Part shown: piece by piece, positions 1 through 8,942 of the stretch
Layout of the letters: every line of letters begins with the position of its first letter
How positions within the stretch are numbered: position 1 is the first letter of the stretch
Assembly: GCA_902523065.1 (NCBI GenBank)
Contig: CABYXZ010000005.1
Span: 1-64,000 of the forward strand
DNA from: an uncultured Marinoscillum sp.
GTDB taxonomy: Bacteria; Bacteroidota; Bacteroidia; Cytophagales; MED-G16
DNA: 64,000 bases
Direction of reading: 5' to 3'
Program-made: the position numbers and the translations under genes
The notes under the pieces: model-generated
The model's input: only the letters and a program-made list of their open reading frames with translations
Database searches by the model: none
What the model was told of the DNA's origin: nothing

Positions 1-271
1 CAAAAGCATAAAGCTTTTTATTAATTAAAGAACAACCACCCTCTATTCCAACATAAAAAAGCGCATCATTCCTTAAAAGAGTTTTCATTCTATTTTCAGC
101 ACCCATTAATGTCTCGTCTTCGCCCATTGGTTGGTTTGAAACCCCAGACTTAACACCTTTTCCTAAAACTTCAAACTCTATATCAGGATAAACAAAAGAA
201 AAGGCTTGTGAAACAGAGTTTACTTTTGTTGGGTTCGAGGAACCCACAAGGATTAGATTATTTTTTCCCAC
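1..271 (-). CDS. DUF84/YjjX-like inosine/xanthosine triphosphatase, partial (3' end outside window)
   Basis: The reverse strand reads 90 residues in one frame and runs off the left edge. Visible motifs are LILVGSSNPTKVNSV at the N-terminus, QPMGEDETLMGAENR in the middle and YVGIEGG near the edge. These match the YjjX/DUF84 NTPases, which hydrolyse non-canonical purine nucleoside triphosphates (ITP, XTP) and so clean the nucleotide pool. I chose the GTG at 271 because an in-frame stop lies three codons upstream and the family core starts a few residues later. The start overlaps the stop of the upstream gene by 19 bp, so translational coupling is likely. Family assignment is good; substrate is inferred. 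Confidence 0.8.
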   Translation of the reverse strand, partial: MGKNNLILVGSSNPTKVNSVSQAFSFVYPDIEFEVLGKGVKSGVSNQPMGEDETLMGAENRMKTLLRNDALFYVGIEGGCSLINKKLYAF

Positions 272-744
272 CTTATTTTAGGGGTTTTCTTAAAAGTTAA
301 AGTTTTTCTGTTATCACCAATTTTGGCGCTTATTACATTCATTTGACCATCGATAGCATCAAAAAGAAGTGTGTTTTTTATGAATACATCACCACTTTGT
401 TTTAGAGGTTTACCCATTAAAACGATGTTCAGCGTTTCGGTATAGTCACTTCCCTCAAACTCAAACTTATTTAACTTTAAACTCATCTTCTCACCATTCA
501 TCGTTACCTCGAAGTTTTTGTTAACATAATCAAGAAAAACATTCCACTGATCGTTTTTTATTTCTTTTGATGAGCCCACATAACCTAACGCATCAAAGAT
601 ATCATCTTTGAACATTCTTATTGAGAAAAAAGACCCCTCCTTTGTTTCATAAACATTACATACACTTACATATACTGCATGAGGTTTTGATATATTGGGT
701 GTTAATAAAAGAAACGTTAGAAAAACCCCTAACCTATAAACCAT
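253..744 (-). CDS. DUF6702-like secreted protein
   Basis: A 163-residue protein with a hydrophobic N-terminus of about 18 residues that looks like a signal peptide, followed by HAVYVSVCNVYE. The pattern (H-x-x-x-V-S-V-C near the mature N-terminus, then IRMFKDDI) resembles small Bacteroidota proteins in the DUF6702 group; their function is not known. The rest is predicted beta-rich with no catalytic motif that I recognise. An in-frame TTG at 753 would add three residues, but the ATG at 744 gives a cleaner signal peptide. It overlaps the M28 peptidase stop by 11 bp and the DUF84 start by 19 bp, so the three genes probably form one transcript. Confidence 0.65.
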   Translation of the reverse strand: MVYRLGVFLTFLLLTPNISKPHAVYVSVCNVYETKEGSFFSIRMFKDDIFDALGYVGSSKEIKNDQWNVFLDYVNKNFEVTMNGEKMSLKLNKFEFEGSDYTETLNIVLMGKPLKQSGDVFIKNTLLFDAIDGQMNVISAKIGDNRKTLTFKKTPKIRWEKII

Positions 745-2116
745 ACTTATCAATAAGGTAAACTAACGAGGCCATTGAAGCTGTTCCAAGCTCCATTTCT
801 CTTGGGTGTACAGCCTCAAATACATCCTTGGCGGTGTGGTGGATTTCAAAGTATTTTTGACCGTCAATACTTAATCCAAACATTGGTGTTCCGGTTCTTC
901 TATGAAGGGGTCCAATATCTGCACCACCCCCACCTTTAGAAAAATAAGAAATTGTATTTTTGTCAAAATATTTTAACCAGTCTTGTATTTTTTCCAATTG
1001 TTCGTCTGAACCAGAAAAACCAAACCCCCTAGGGATGTAAGCGCTTGCATCGCTTTCTATCGCAACAATGTGTTTTTCGTTATTTTTTATTGCGTTTTCA
1101 GCATATTGTGTCCCGCCCCTTAAACCATTTTCCTCATTCATAAACATAACAGCCCTTAATGTGTTTTTTGGCTTGATACCTTGTTTTTGAAATAACCTTA
1201 ACGCACCGATAGAGTGTACACAACCAGCACCATCATCGTGTGCCCCCTCACTAACATCCCATGAATCTAAATGTCCACCAACTAAAATTATATTATCAGG
1301 ATTCTCAGAGCCCTTAATTTCACCAATAACGTTATGTGATAATGCATCAGGAAACCATTTACCAGATAACCTCACGGTAAGTTTTGTTTTGGGGTCTGCT
1401 TTTATTTTTTCTGAAAGTTTTATAGAAGACAAAACACCTAATCCCCCATGAGCTATACTATCAACCCCCTCTTTGTATGACATACTACCAGTATGTGGGT
1501 AATCATCATTACTTGAAGACAATGATCTAAATATAGACGCAACAGCACCATATTCTGCAGCTTTTATCGCACCCAACCTTCTTTGAAAACCAGTTTCCCC
1601 GTAAGAGGTTCCTATGTTAATATACCTTTGATTAAAAGCTTTGCTATAAAAAACTATTTTACCCTCAACACCTTCTCTACCTAAAACATCAACTTCTTCT
1701 AGCGATTTAACTTCAACCACTTCAGCTGTGACACCCTCAAACGGAGTTGATACTGTACCTCCAGCTCCAAGAATTGATAGGTTTATCTTTTTACCACCCT
1801 CATAATAAAAACACTCTTCATACGTACCTCTCTCCCAATGAGGCACCATAACCTCTTGTAAAAAAACTGAGTCAAACCCATAACCTTCCATTATTTCTTT
1901 TGACCAAAGTACCGCCTTTGCTGCACCTTCTGACCCACTTAAGCGCTGTCCTATATCCTTAGATAAATCCCTAAGAAGATTATAACTTTCTCTTTCACCT
2001 AAAGCATCACCATAAAACCGTGTGATTACATCAGCTGTCTCCTGGTCATATGGCGTAGTTGTTTCACAAGAAACAATTAAAATTGGTATTAGGATTAATT
2101 TTATTAAATTTTTCAT
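734..2116 (-). CDS. M28-family zinc peptidase, exported lipoprotein
   Basis: A 460-residue protein beginning with a lipoprotein signal peptide (lipobox LIVSC, Cys at about residue 17). A PA-like inserted domain lies around 110-250 and the M28 catalytic domain around 260-455. The co-catalytic zinc site is visible: GGHLDSWDV, AHDDGAG, MNEEN, IESDAS and EIHHTAKD. This matches the carboxypeptidase Q branch of M28, aminopeptidase/carboxypeptidase-type enzymes that trim small peptides. With the lipid anchor it should act in the periplasm or on the outer membrane, feeding amino acids from extracellular peptides. It is followed by the DUF6702-like gene with an 11 bp overlap. Exact peptide specificity cannot be read from sequence. 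Confidence 0.9.
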   Translation of the reverse strand: MKNLIKLILIPILIVSCETTTPYDQETADVITRFYGDALGERESYNLLRDLSKDIGQRLSGSEGAAKAVLWSKEIMEGYGFDSVFLQEVMVPHWERGTYEECFYYEGGKKINLSILGAGGTVSTPFEGVTAEVVEVKSLEEVDVLGREGVEGKIVFYSKAFNQRYINIGTSYGETGFQRRLGAIKAAEYGAVASIFRSLSSSNDDYPHTGSMSYKEGVDSIAHGGLGVLSSIKLSEKIKADPKTKLTVRLSGKWFPDALSHNVIGEIKGSENPDNIILVGGHLDSWDVSEGAHDDGAGCVHSIGALRLFQKQGIKPKNTLRAVMFMNEENGLRGGTQYAENAIKNNEKHIVAIESDASAYIPRGFGFSGSDEQLEKIQDWLKYFDKNTISYFSKGGGGADIGPLHRRTGTPMFGLSIDGQKYFEIHHTAKDVFEAVHPREMELGTASMASLVYLIDKYGL

Positions 2117-2121
2117 ATTAT

Positions 2122-2229
2122 TTAGTTTCTATAATTAAGGGCTGGTTCTCTATCACCAACAAGTGCTTGATAAATATAATCTTTACCCCTCTTATCTTCA
2201 AATTCAATTTTAGCTTTTTCAATATCAAT
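2122..2229 (-). CDS. possible 35-residue ORF or gene remnant with a non-standard start
   Basis: Between the antiporter and the M28 peptidase, one frame reads IDIEKAKIEFEDKRGKDY and continues with a YIYQALVGDREPALNYRN-like tail to a TAA at 2122. The composition is protein-like (charged, mixed), whereas the alternative TTG-started frame gives a low-complexity hydrophobic product. A stop codon sits directly upstream, leaving no ATG, GTG or TTG; only an ATT at 2229 would serve. That ATT overlaps the antiporter's stop codon, so coupled initiation is conceivable. It could equally be the 3' remnant of a deleted gene. I do not recognise the family. Confidence 0.3.
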   Translation of the reverse strand: MDIEKAKIEFEDKRGKDYIYQALVGDREPALNYRN

Positions 2230-3337
2230 TTAAGTAAGCTTTATACAATATATAAAAAACAAAAACAAAATATAATGATATCATAGAGTAAGCTTGGTAT
2301 TTATTTACACCTCCTTTTCTGGTGTAGAAAACAATAGATAAGATCGTTAATCCAACAAACCAAATTGATAGATTTGTTATTAAACCAATCACATTCTCAT
2401 CTAGTATAATAGGCCCATAAATTGTTGTAAAGAAAAACAAAGGTAGGCCTAAAGCAACACATAAATTAAATATATTACTACCATAAGCATTTGATACCGC
2501 ATCATCATAATTACCGCCTTGTGCGTCTTTGTATGAAATTATAGTGTCAGGAAAACTACTTCCTATTGCAGCGAATATAATTGCTATAAACAAAATAGGA
2601 ATATTTAACCCATTGAATTCTCCAATGAAAGGTACGTTATAACTTTCACTTCCTAACCATTCACACGCTAATACAAGAAAGTAACAAACAAAACCAATCA
2701 CCAATGATGATGTTGTAAAAACAATCCAAGCTCTAGTGCTATTTAATTTTTTATTTCCAATTAGCAACCTCTTAAGGTCAAAGACAATAAACGCTGAAAG
2801 TATTGAAACTTTTTCTTTTTCCGTGAAAGGTTCCTCATAATTAATTTGATGACCCCCCTTCATGGTTTTAAATAAGTAAAACACATATAAAACATATATT
2901 AAGAGAAGTATTATACTTTCAAACCAGGTTATTTGACCTTGTTGAATAAAATATATTATAACAATCTCAACCAACAACAACCAAGAACCATCTCTTATTA
3001 TAATTTTTTTTGAAACATCAACACTAAGCTTTTTTGTCTTTGATAAAACACCAATTATAGCAACTGAAGGTATTATTAACGAGTTAAACAGAACGCTACC
3101 AAATGACGTTCCAACTCCACCAGAAAACCCAGACACATCTTTTAGAAAAAATAAAAAGAAAAGAGCTATAAATAATTCAGGCATTGAGCTTGCTACAGCA
3201 TTTATGGTTGCTCCCTTTACCCCATCTCTTAAATTTCTACCAATGTAATTAGAACCCTCTAAAAATGTATCTCCAGCTCGCCATATTATGTAGCCACAAA
3301 ACGCAATCAGTAATAAAGGGATTATTAAACCAACCAT
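2225..3337 (-). CDS. sodium/calcium exchanger-family (CaCA) membrane antiporter
   Basis: A 370-residue integral membrane protein with about ten to eleven hydrophobic segments in two halves. The two alpha-repeats of the CaCA superfamily are visible: GATINAVASSMPE near residue 42 and AIGSSFPDTIISY near 260, the latter followed by NAYGSNIFN. These repeats form the cation-binding centre, with acidic residues E and D at the expected places. Such proteins exchange Ca2+ (or another cation) for Na+ or H+ across the inner membrane. The ATG at 3337 fits the first membrane segment. No TAnnTTTG box is seen in the 90 bp upstream. Ion specificity is inferred. Confidence 0.85.
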   Translation of the reverse strand: MVGLIIPLLLIAFCGYIIWRAGDTFLEGSNYIGRNLRDGVKGATINAVASSMPELFIALFFLFFLKDVSGFSGGVGTSFGSVLFNSLIIPSVAIIGVLSKTKKLSVDVSKKIIIRDGSWLLLVEIVIIYFIQQGQITWFESIILLLIYVLYVFYLFKTMKGGHQINYEEPFTEKEKVSILSAFIVFDLKRLLIGNKKLNSTRAWIVFTTSSLVIGFVCYFLVLACEWLGSESYNVPFIGEFNGLNIPILFIAIIFAAIGSSFPDTIISYKDAQGGNYDDAVSNAYGSNIFNLCVALGLPLFFFTTIYGPIILDENVIGLITNLSIWFVGLTILSIVFYTRKGGVNKYQAYSMISLYFVFVFYILYKAYLN

Positions 3338-3427
3338 TCTTATAGGTATTTAATTCTTTTTAAGATATATAAAAAAACTCATAACAACTCACCATACCAT
3401 TACCACTTAAAAAAAATATTTGATTCG

Positions 3428-5515
3428 CTAACTAATTCTACTCCAGTTTATGTTTTGCTTTATATTTTCTTTCAAGTGACTCTTCATTATTAGGTTTTCT
3501 TTTGATTCCAAATTAGGATCTTTTTTTATTGTGTTTATTGCAAGTTCCCTAGACTTTAAAACCATATCCTGATCTTCTGCAAGGTTTGTGAAACGAAGTT
3601 CAAGCAAACCACTTTGTTTTGTTCCCATCATATTACCTGGCCCCCTCATTTTTAGGTCGGTATTTGCAATTCTGAAACCATCATTTGTTTCAACCATAGC
3701 GCTCATCCTTTCTTTAGATTCTGATGATATAGTATATTTTGTCATTAGTATACAGTAGGATTGAGCCTTTCCTCTTCCGACTCTTCCTCTTAATTGATGG
3801 AGTTGAGAGAGGCCAAACCTCTCAGCACTTTCAATAACGATAACTGACGCGTTTGGAACATCAACCCCAACCTCAATTACTGTTGTTGAAACTAAAATTT
3901 TTGATTTTCCCTCAGCAAACCTTTTCATTTCATAATCCTTGTTTTCGGGTTTCATTCTACCATGAAGAATACCTATCTGCGTGTTAGGGAAATATCTTTT
4001 TAAGCTTTCATAACCATCCATTAAATCTTTATAATCTTTTTTTTCAGACTCTTCAATTAGGGGGTAGACAACATACACCTGTTCACCTAAACTTATCTTG
4101 TCTTTTATAAACCCAAAAACCTTTAACCTTGAATTATCAAACCTGTGTGAGGTGATAATTTTTTTTCTTCCAGAGGGTAACTCATCGATCACAGAAACAT
4201 CTAAGTCTCCATATAATGTTAGGGCTAATGTTCTTGGAATTGGGGTTGCTGTCATCACCAAAACATGAGGATAAAACTCACTTTTTTTTCTCCATAGTTT
4301 TGCCCTTTGCGCTACACCAAATTTGTGTTGTTCATCTATGATAACCAAACCTAACCTTTTAAAAACAACAGAGTCTTCAATTAATGCGTGGGTTCCAATT
4401 AATATATCAACTGTTCCGTTGAGAAGATTTTTAAGTATTTCTTTTCGGTTTTTTTGTTTAGTAGACCCAGTCAGGATGTTCACTTTGATGTTAATCTTTT
4501 CAGCATTTGCTCTAATGCTATTAAAGTGCTGTTCTGCTAAAACCTCCGTTGGGGCCATAAAGGCTATTTGACAATCATGATCAATTGCAGCTAACATACA
4601 CAAAAAAGCAACAATTGTCTTTCCACTCCCAACATCTCCCTGAACCAATCTGTTCATTTGTTTTCCTTTAGACATATTCTCATAACACTCCCTTAAAACT
4701 TTCTTTTGTGCGCCCGTCAACTCAAACGGTAAATGTTCTTTATAAAATTTATTTATAAGTATATTTTTTTTGAAAACATAACCAGGAAACGAGGTTAGTC
4801 TTGAGTTCTTTAATTGTAGAATTTGAAGTTGCAGAAAAAAAAGTTCTTCAAATTTTAATCTACGAATAGCCTCTTTTATATGAGCAAAACTTTTCGGCAG
4901 ATGCATATTTATAACAGCATCAGATTTTGATATTAAACTTAAGTTTTGAATTAATTCTCCGGAAAGGTTTTCTTTTATGTGTTGTTTTGTTTTACCTATT
5001 ATTTCCTCAATAATTCTATTAAAAAATCTGTTATTTATAAACCTTCTTTTTAAGTTTTCACTGGAGGGGTATACAGGCCTAAGACCCATTGGCATTGTAT
5101 TTTTATCTCCAAACTCTGGATGAAAAAAAGATACTTTATCTTTTATTATTTTGGGTTTTCCGTATATAATGTATCTTTTTCCAGCCGCCATTTTATCTTC
5201 CACCCACTCAATACCTTTCATCCATACCAACTCAGCATATCCTGTAGAATCCTTAACCGACACTTTTAATGATTTACCTCTATACCTTCCCGCTTTCTTT
5301 TTATTTATTACTTGAATCATATATAAACCAGCATTGGTATTATCATCGATATCAGTAATTTTTAAAATCTGTGATCTGTCCTCATACCTAAATGGGAAAA
5401 AGTCAAGCATGTCTTTTAATTGACTTATCCCTAACTCTTTTTTTAATGCAGCTGCTTTATTAGGTCCAACGCCCCTTATAAATTCAATTTTATGATTCAG
5501 TGGATTATCTACCAT
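3428..5515 (-). CDS. recG: ATP-dependent DNA helicase RecG
   Basis: A 695-residue superfamily 2 helicase. The N-terminal wedge/OB domain covers roughly 60-150 (FPFRYEDRS, then GYAELVW). Walker A GDVGSGKT is at 293-300, the DEQH box at 394-397, TATPIPRTLAL follows, and motif VI is QLRGRVGRG. The C-terminal tail contains the RecG-type RGPGNMMGTKQSG motif. RecG remodels stalled forks and branches Holliday junctions. Length agrees with the family (about 690-700). It is the last gene of the mutY-ssb-gldE-gldD-recG run and its ATG overlaps the gldD stop by 11 bp. Confidence 0.97.
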   Translation of the reverse strand: MVDNPLNHKIEFIRGVGPNKAAALKKELGISQLKDMLDFFPFRYEDRSQILKITDIDDNTNAGLYMIQVINKKKAGRYRGKSLKVSVKDSTGYAELVWMKGIEWVEDKMAAGKRYIIYGKPKIIKDKVSFFHPEFGDKNTMPMGLRPVYPSSENLKRRFINNRFFNRIIEEIIGKTKQHIKENLSGELIQNLSLISKSDAVINMHLPKSFAHIKEAIRRLKFEELFFLQLQILQLKNSRLTSFPGYVFKKNILINKFYKEHLPFELTGAQKKVLRECYENMSKGKQMNRLVQGDVGSGKTIVAFLCMLAAIDHDCQIAFMAPTEVLAEQHFNSIRANAEKINIKVNILTGSTKQKNRKEILKNLLNGTVDILIGTHALIEDSVVFKRLGLVIIDEQHKFGVAQRAKLWRKKSEFYPHVLVMTATPIPRTLALTLYGDLDVSVIDELPSGRKKIITSHRFDNSRLKVFGFIKDKISLGEQVYVVYPLIEESEKKDYKDLMDGYESLKRYFPNTQIGILHGRMKPENKDYEMKRFAEGKSKILVSTTVIEVGVDVPNASVIVIESAERFGLSQLHQLRGRVGRGKAQSYCILMTKYTISSESKERMSAMVETNDGFRIANTDLKMRGPGNMMGTKQSGLLELRFTNLAEDQDMVLKSRELAINTIKKDPNLESKENLIMKSHLKENIKQNINWSRIS

Positions 5516-6086
5516 CCCAAACTAATGTATTTAAAATATGATTCACATCATTTTTTAGGTATTCAACAACCGGCATAATTGAATCGTTGGCGGCAGGGTT
5601 GTCTAGATAAAGCGCAGCTCTTAGAAAGTTTCTAGTACTGTCAGTAGTAATAAACTGATAAGGAGAAGCAACTTCACCATTAATCTCAAACAAGACAGCA
5701 TGTGTTTTCTTTGGGGTAACAACTCTCTTTTCAATTATTGATTCAGCTTTAATTTGATGCCTACCAATTAATTTATATGATTCTTGAACAAACTCATTTA
5801 ATTCATTGTAGTTTAAAATTTCTTTGTGAGTTATTAGAATTTCTGCCTTTAGTTTTTCATACTTTAAAGTAACCCAAAACCTTTCATTATCAATCTTGTG
5901 GTTTGCTTGTGAGTTTTTTTTGAAGGAGTATACATTAGATACTGTTATTTTCTCAAATTTTTTTTCAGGAAATTGTATTTGATTATATCCCTTGGGTTTA
6001 GGTTTATATGCTTGATTGCAAGAACAGACTAAAATAAACCAAGTAATAAAAAAATTAACCCTTTGTTTTTTTAAAAACCCTAACAC
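5505..6086 (-). CDS. gldD: gliding motility lipoprotein GldD
   Basis: A 193-residue lipoprotein with signal sequence and lipobox (LVCSC). After the Cys comes the PKPKGYNQIQFPEK segment typical of GldD, and the C-terminal part carries TDSTRNFLRAALYLD and VVEYLKNDVNHIL, which align from memory with Flavobacterium GldD. GldD is required for gliding and for normal type IX secretion in Flavobacterium; its biochemical role is unknown. The GTG at 6086 is the best start because it alone supplies a full signal peptide. It overlaps gldE by 32 bp and recG by 11 bp, so the gldE-gldD pair is tightly coupled. Confidence 0.9.
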   Translation of the reverse strand: MLGFLKKQRVNFFITWFILVCSCNQAYKPKPKGYNQIQFPEKKFEKITVSNVYSFKKNSQANHKIDNERFWVTLKYEKLKAEILITHKEILNYNELNEFVQESYKLIGRHQIKAESIIEKRVVTPKKTHAVLFEINGEVASPYQFITTDSTRNFLRAALYLDNPAANDSIMPVVEYLKNDVNHILNTLVWDGR

Positions 6087-7371
6087 GTTTTATTCTTTTG
6101 TTATCAACCGACATAATTGTAAAAATAAAATTATCAAATTTAATCTTATCTCCCACGCTAGGTATTTTTGAATTTAACTCTAATATCAATCCACCTAAGG
6201 ATTCACTTTCCCCCTTTGATGCATCAAAAAAATCTTTATGGATATTTAAAACTTTACACAAATCATTTAGAGATGTTTTTCCATCAAACAAAAAAGTGTT
6301 TGAGTCGATTTTTTTATAGTAAAAGTCTTCTTCAAAATCAAACTCATCTTTTATATCACCTACAATTTCTTCAATTATATCTTCAAGTGTAACCAATCCA
6401 GAAACCCCACCATATTCATCAATAACTAACGAAAGGTGCACCCTTTTTTCTTGAAAATCCTTAAATAAAACATCAATATTTTTATTTTCAGGTACAAAAA
6501 AGGCAGGCCTAATTTTTTTTGTCCAATCAAAATTCTTGTCATTTAGGTGAGGAAGTAAATCCTTTACATAAAGAACACCCTCTATGTTATCTATAGTCTC
6601 TTTAAAGACAGGAATTCTTGAATAACCAGATTTATTTATTAGTTCAGATATTTTTTCAAATGATTCATCAATCTCAAAAGCAACAATATCAACCCTAGAT
6701 TTCATAATCTCTTTAACCTTAATACTTCCAAAATTTATTATACCCTTGAGAATATCTTTTTCTTCTTTACTGGTACTCTTGTCAATAGTCAAACTCATGG
6801 CTTTGTTTAACTCCTCTTTAGAGCTTTCTAGGAGCTCCCTTTTATTGTTTTTGAATGCTTGTGATATTTTAATTAATATCAATATTAATGGTTTGAATAT
6901 TACATTTGATGGTATAAGAACTAAGGATGAGGTTTTTATGAATAACTTTTTGTTTTTACTTGCATATACCTTTGGAATAATTTCTCCACAGAAGATTATA
7001 ACTGCCGTAACAACAAAAGTCAAAATAAAAAAAACATACGCTGACTTTCCAAAACTACTCCAGGTGAAGTAAGCTGATAAGGTAATTATAGCTACATTAA
7101 TTAAATTATTAACAATTAGAATATTTGCCAAAAGTTTATCTGGGCTTTTCAATAAATTAACAGCATTAGTTAACCTTTTATTTTTCTCCTTTGCATACTT
7201 TTTTATCTCAGTTTGGGATAGAGAGAAAAAAGCTACCTCAGACCCAGAAATGATTGCAGAAAAAACGAGTAAAAACAAAAGAAGCCCACCTTGCAGAAAT
7301 AGGTTAAAAACATCAAAATTTAAAAATTGATTTATAACGATTAAACTGGGTTCTGGAAAATCTATATCCAA
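6055..7371 (-). CDS. gldE: gliding motility-associated protein GldE (CNNM/CorC family)
   Basis: A 438-residue membrane protein. A DUF21/CNNM transmembrane domain spans about 25-170 (SAIISGSEVAFFSLS is the family signature), a paired CBS module about 220-330 (SRVDIVAFEID, YSRIPVFKE, LVTLEDIIEEIVGDI), and a CorC_HlyC domain fills the C-terminus. Its position between ssb and gldD identifies it as GldE rather than a generic CorC transporter. GldE supports gliding/T9SS together with GldD. No ATG is available; the TTG at 7371, 10 bp after the ssb stop, is the likely start. CNNM proteins are implicated in Mg2+ efflux; whether GldE transports ions is unknown. Confidence 0.92.
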   Translation of the reverse strand: MDIDFPEPSLIVINQFLNFDVFNLFLQGGLLLFLLVFSAIISGSEVAFFSLSQTEIKKYAKEKNKRLTNAVNLLKSPDKLLANILIVNNLINVAIITLSAYFTWSSFGKSAYVFFILTFVVTAVIIFCGEIIPKVYASKNKKLFIKTSSLVLIPSNVIFKPLILILIKISQAFKNNKRELLESSKEELNKAMSLTIDKSTSKEEKDILKGIINFGSIKVKEIMKSRVDIVAFEIDESFEKISELINKSGYSRIPVFKETIDNIEGVLYVKDLLPHLNDKNFDWTKKIRPAFFVPENKNIDVLFKDFQEKRVHLSLVIDEYGGVSGLVTLEDIIEEIVGDIKDEFDFEEDFYYKKIDSNTFLFDGKTSLNDLCKVLNIHKDFFDASKGESESLGGLILELNSKIPSVGDKIKFDNFIFTIMSVDNKRIKRVRVFKKTKG

Positions 7372-7381
7372 CTATATAAAA

Positions 7382-7795
7382 TTAAAACGGTAAATCATCT
7401 TCAACAGAAGACTCTTGATTATTCTGGGTAGTCGATTCTTGCGTATTCATAGAATCTGAACTTGGAGCTCTACCTAATAATGTTATTTCTCTTCCAACCA
7501 CTTCGGAAATATATTTTTTAACACCATCTTTATCCTCGTAGGATCTGTTAGATATCTTTCCTTCAATATATACCTGACTTCCTTTTTTTAAATAGTTTTC
7601 GGCAATATCTGCAAGTGGAGACCAAAGAACAATATTGTGCCACTCCGTGTTTGTAACCTTCTCGCCTGATTTATTTTTGTATGTTTCACTTGTTGCAAGG
7701 GAAAAGTTAGCAACACCCCGTCCATCATCTAGCCTTCGAACTTCAGGGTCTTTTCCCAGATTACCCAACAAAATAACTTTATTAACGCCAGCCAT
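7382..7795 (-). CDS. ssb: single-stranded DNA-binding protein
   Basis: A 137-residue protein with an OB fold over about 1-105 (NKVILLGNLGKDPEVR, NTEWHNIVLWSPLA, GSQVYIEGKISNRSY) and a short flexible tail rich in Q, N, S and E. It ends in the acidic DDLPF tip used to recruit partner proteins such as RecG, RecQ and PriA. It coats ssDNA during replication, recombination and repair. It sits 18 bp after mutY and 10 bp before gldE, and its cotranscription with recG is functionally sensible because the SSB tail binds RecG in other bacteria. Confidence 0.96.
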   Translation of the reverse strand: MAGVNKVILLGNLGKDPEVRRLDDGRGVANFSLATSETYKNKSGEKVTNTEWHNIVLWSPLADIAENYLKKGSQVYIEGKISNRSYEDKDGVKKYISEVVGREITLLGRAPSSDSMNTQESTTQNNQESSVEDDLPF

Positions 7796-7813
7796 GAAAA
7801 TTGAATTTAAACA

Positions 7814-8887
7814 TTAACTCTTATATTTCAAATACTTATCAATAACTTTTGGGAAGCCATAGTTTTTTGTTTTTTGTTTTTTAATTCTTTTTAATTTCAG
7901 CAGCTTTTCTATGAGAGAAAAATCTCTTTTCCCTTTTATAAAACACTCACGAAAGGACACATATATTTTTTGATGACTAAGCTGACTAACCTCTTGGGTG
8001 GTTTCTTCATACGAAATAACATTTTTATGTAGATTGAGATTAACTTGAAATACATTTTGTGCATTTTTTTGACTCTTATCTTCTATTAGATAAAATTCAA
8101 ATAAATTTTTCCATATATCATTATTACTTCTTTTTTGCATAAGATAAAAATCTTCGTTTTGTATAGCGAAGTAGTTGAAATATCTTATTTTCTTCTTTTT
8201 AATCTTTTCTTTAAGAGGATATTTTTCTTGGGTATTGTTGATATAAGAAAAACATGTTTTTCTTGTATTACAAATTTCACATTTTGGGTTCTTGGGTTTA
8301 CAAATTAAACTTCCAAAATCCATTATGGCCTCATTGTAAGTTCCTGTTTCTTTAATTCCTTTTGCTAACTCTCCCGATAGGGTTTCAAAATACTTATATG
8401 ATCCTGCTTTATTTATTTTTGTATTAAGCCCTAAATACCTAGATAAAACCCTGTAAACATTAGCGTCAATTACATACTTTTTACTGTTGAAACAGATAGA
8501 AGATATTGCAGCTGCGGTATATTTTCCGATACCAGGGAGTCCCAATAACTCATTGTAGTCCCGAGGAAATGCTCCCTGATAATTTTTCACAATTCTTTGG
8601 GCTGTTTTGTGTAGATTATTAGCCCTGTTGTAATACCCTAATCCCTTCCACATTGAGTAGATAGTTTCCTCATTGGCTTTTGCGAGTTTTTCTATTGTTG
8701 GAAACTTTTTAATGAATTTATTATAATACTTTATTCCCGTTGCCATCTGAGTTTGTTGTAGTAAAATCTCAGATAACCACACCTTATAAGGATCTCTGTC
8801 TTTTCTAAACGGCAAATCCCTTTTATTAGCTTCGAACCACCGCACGATTTTAGCACCAAACTCTAATTTTGATTCCTGTTTGATCAT
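7814..8887 (-). CDS. mutY: A/G-specific adenine glycosylase MutY
   Basis: A 357-residue base-excision repair glycosylase that removes A mispaired with 8-oxoG. The catalytic Glu is in LSEILLQQTQ (E40), the helix-hairpin-helix is LPGIGKYTAAAI, the catalytic Asp is in VIDANVYRV (D141), and the 4Fe-4S cluster ligands C196, C203, C206 and C212 have the correct 6-2-5 spacing. The C-terminal NUDIX-like 8-oxoG recognition domain starts near 230. The open frame extends upstream to 9142, but that part is antisense to the HU-like gene; the ATG at 8887 matches the family N-terminus (FEANKRDLPFR). It heads the mutY-ssb-gldE-gldD-recG run. Confidence 0.96.
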   Translation of the reverse strand: MIKQESKLEFGAKIVRWFEANKRDLPFRKDRDPYKVWLSEILLQQTQMATGIKYYNKFIKKFPTIEKLAKANEETIYSMWKGLGYYNRANNLHKTAQRIVKNYQGAFPRDYNELLGLPGIGKYTAAAISSICFNSKKYVIDANVYRVLSRYLGLNTKINKAGSYKYFETLSGELAKGIKETGTYNEAIMDFGSLICKPKNPKCEICNTRKTCFSYINNTQEKYPLKEKIKKKKIRYFNYFAIQNEDFYLMQKRSNNDIWKNLFEFYLIEDKSQKNAQNVFQVNLNLHKNVISYEETTQEVSQLSHQKIYVSFRECFIKGKRDFSLIEKLLKLKRIKKQKTKNYGFPKVIDKYLKYKS

Positions 8888-8942
8888 TGATTTTATTGGA
8901 GTAATTTTAAGAAAAGATATTAAACAATAAATTTTAAAAAAA

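Noticed and set aside
6098-7072. Several plus-strand open frames over gldE
   Set aside because: Antisense shadows with no family features; gldE motifs occupy the whole interval.
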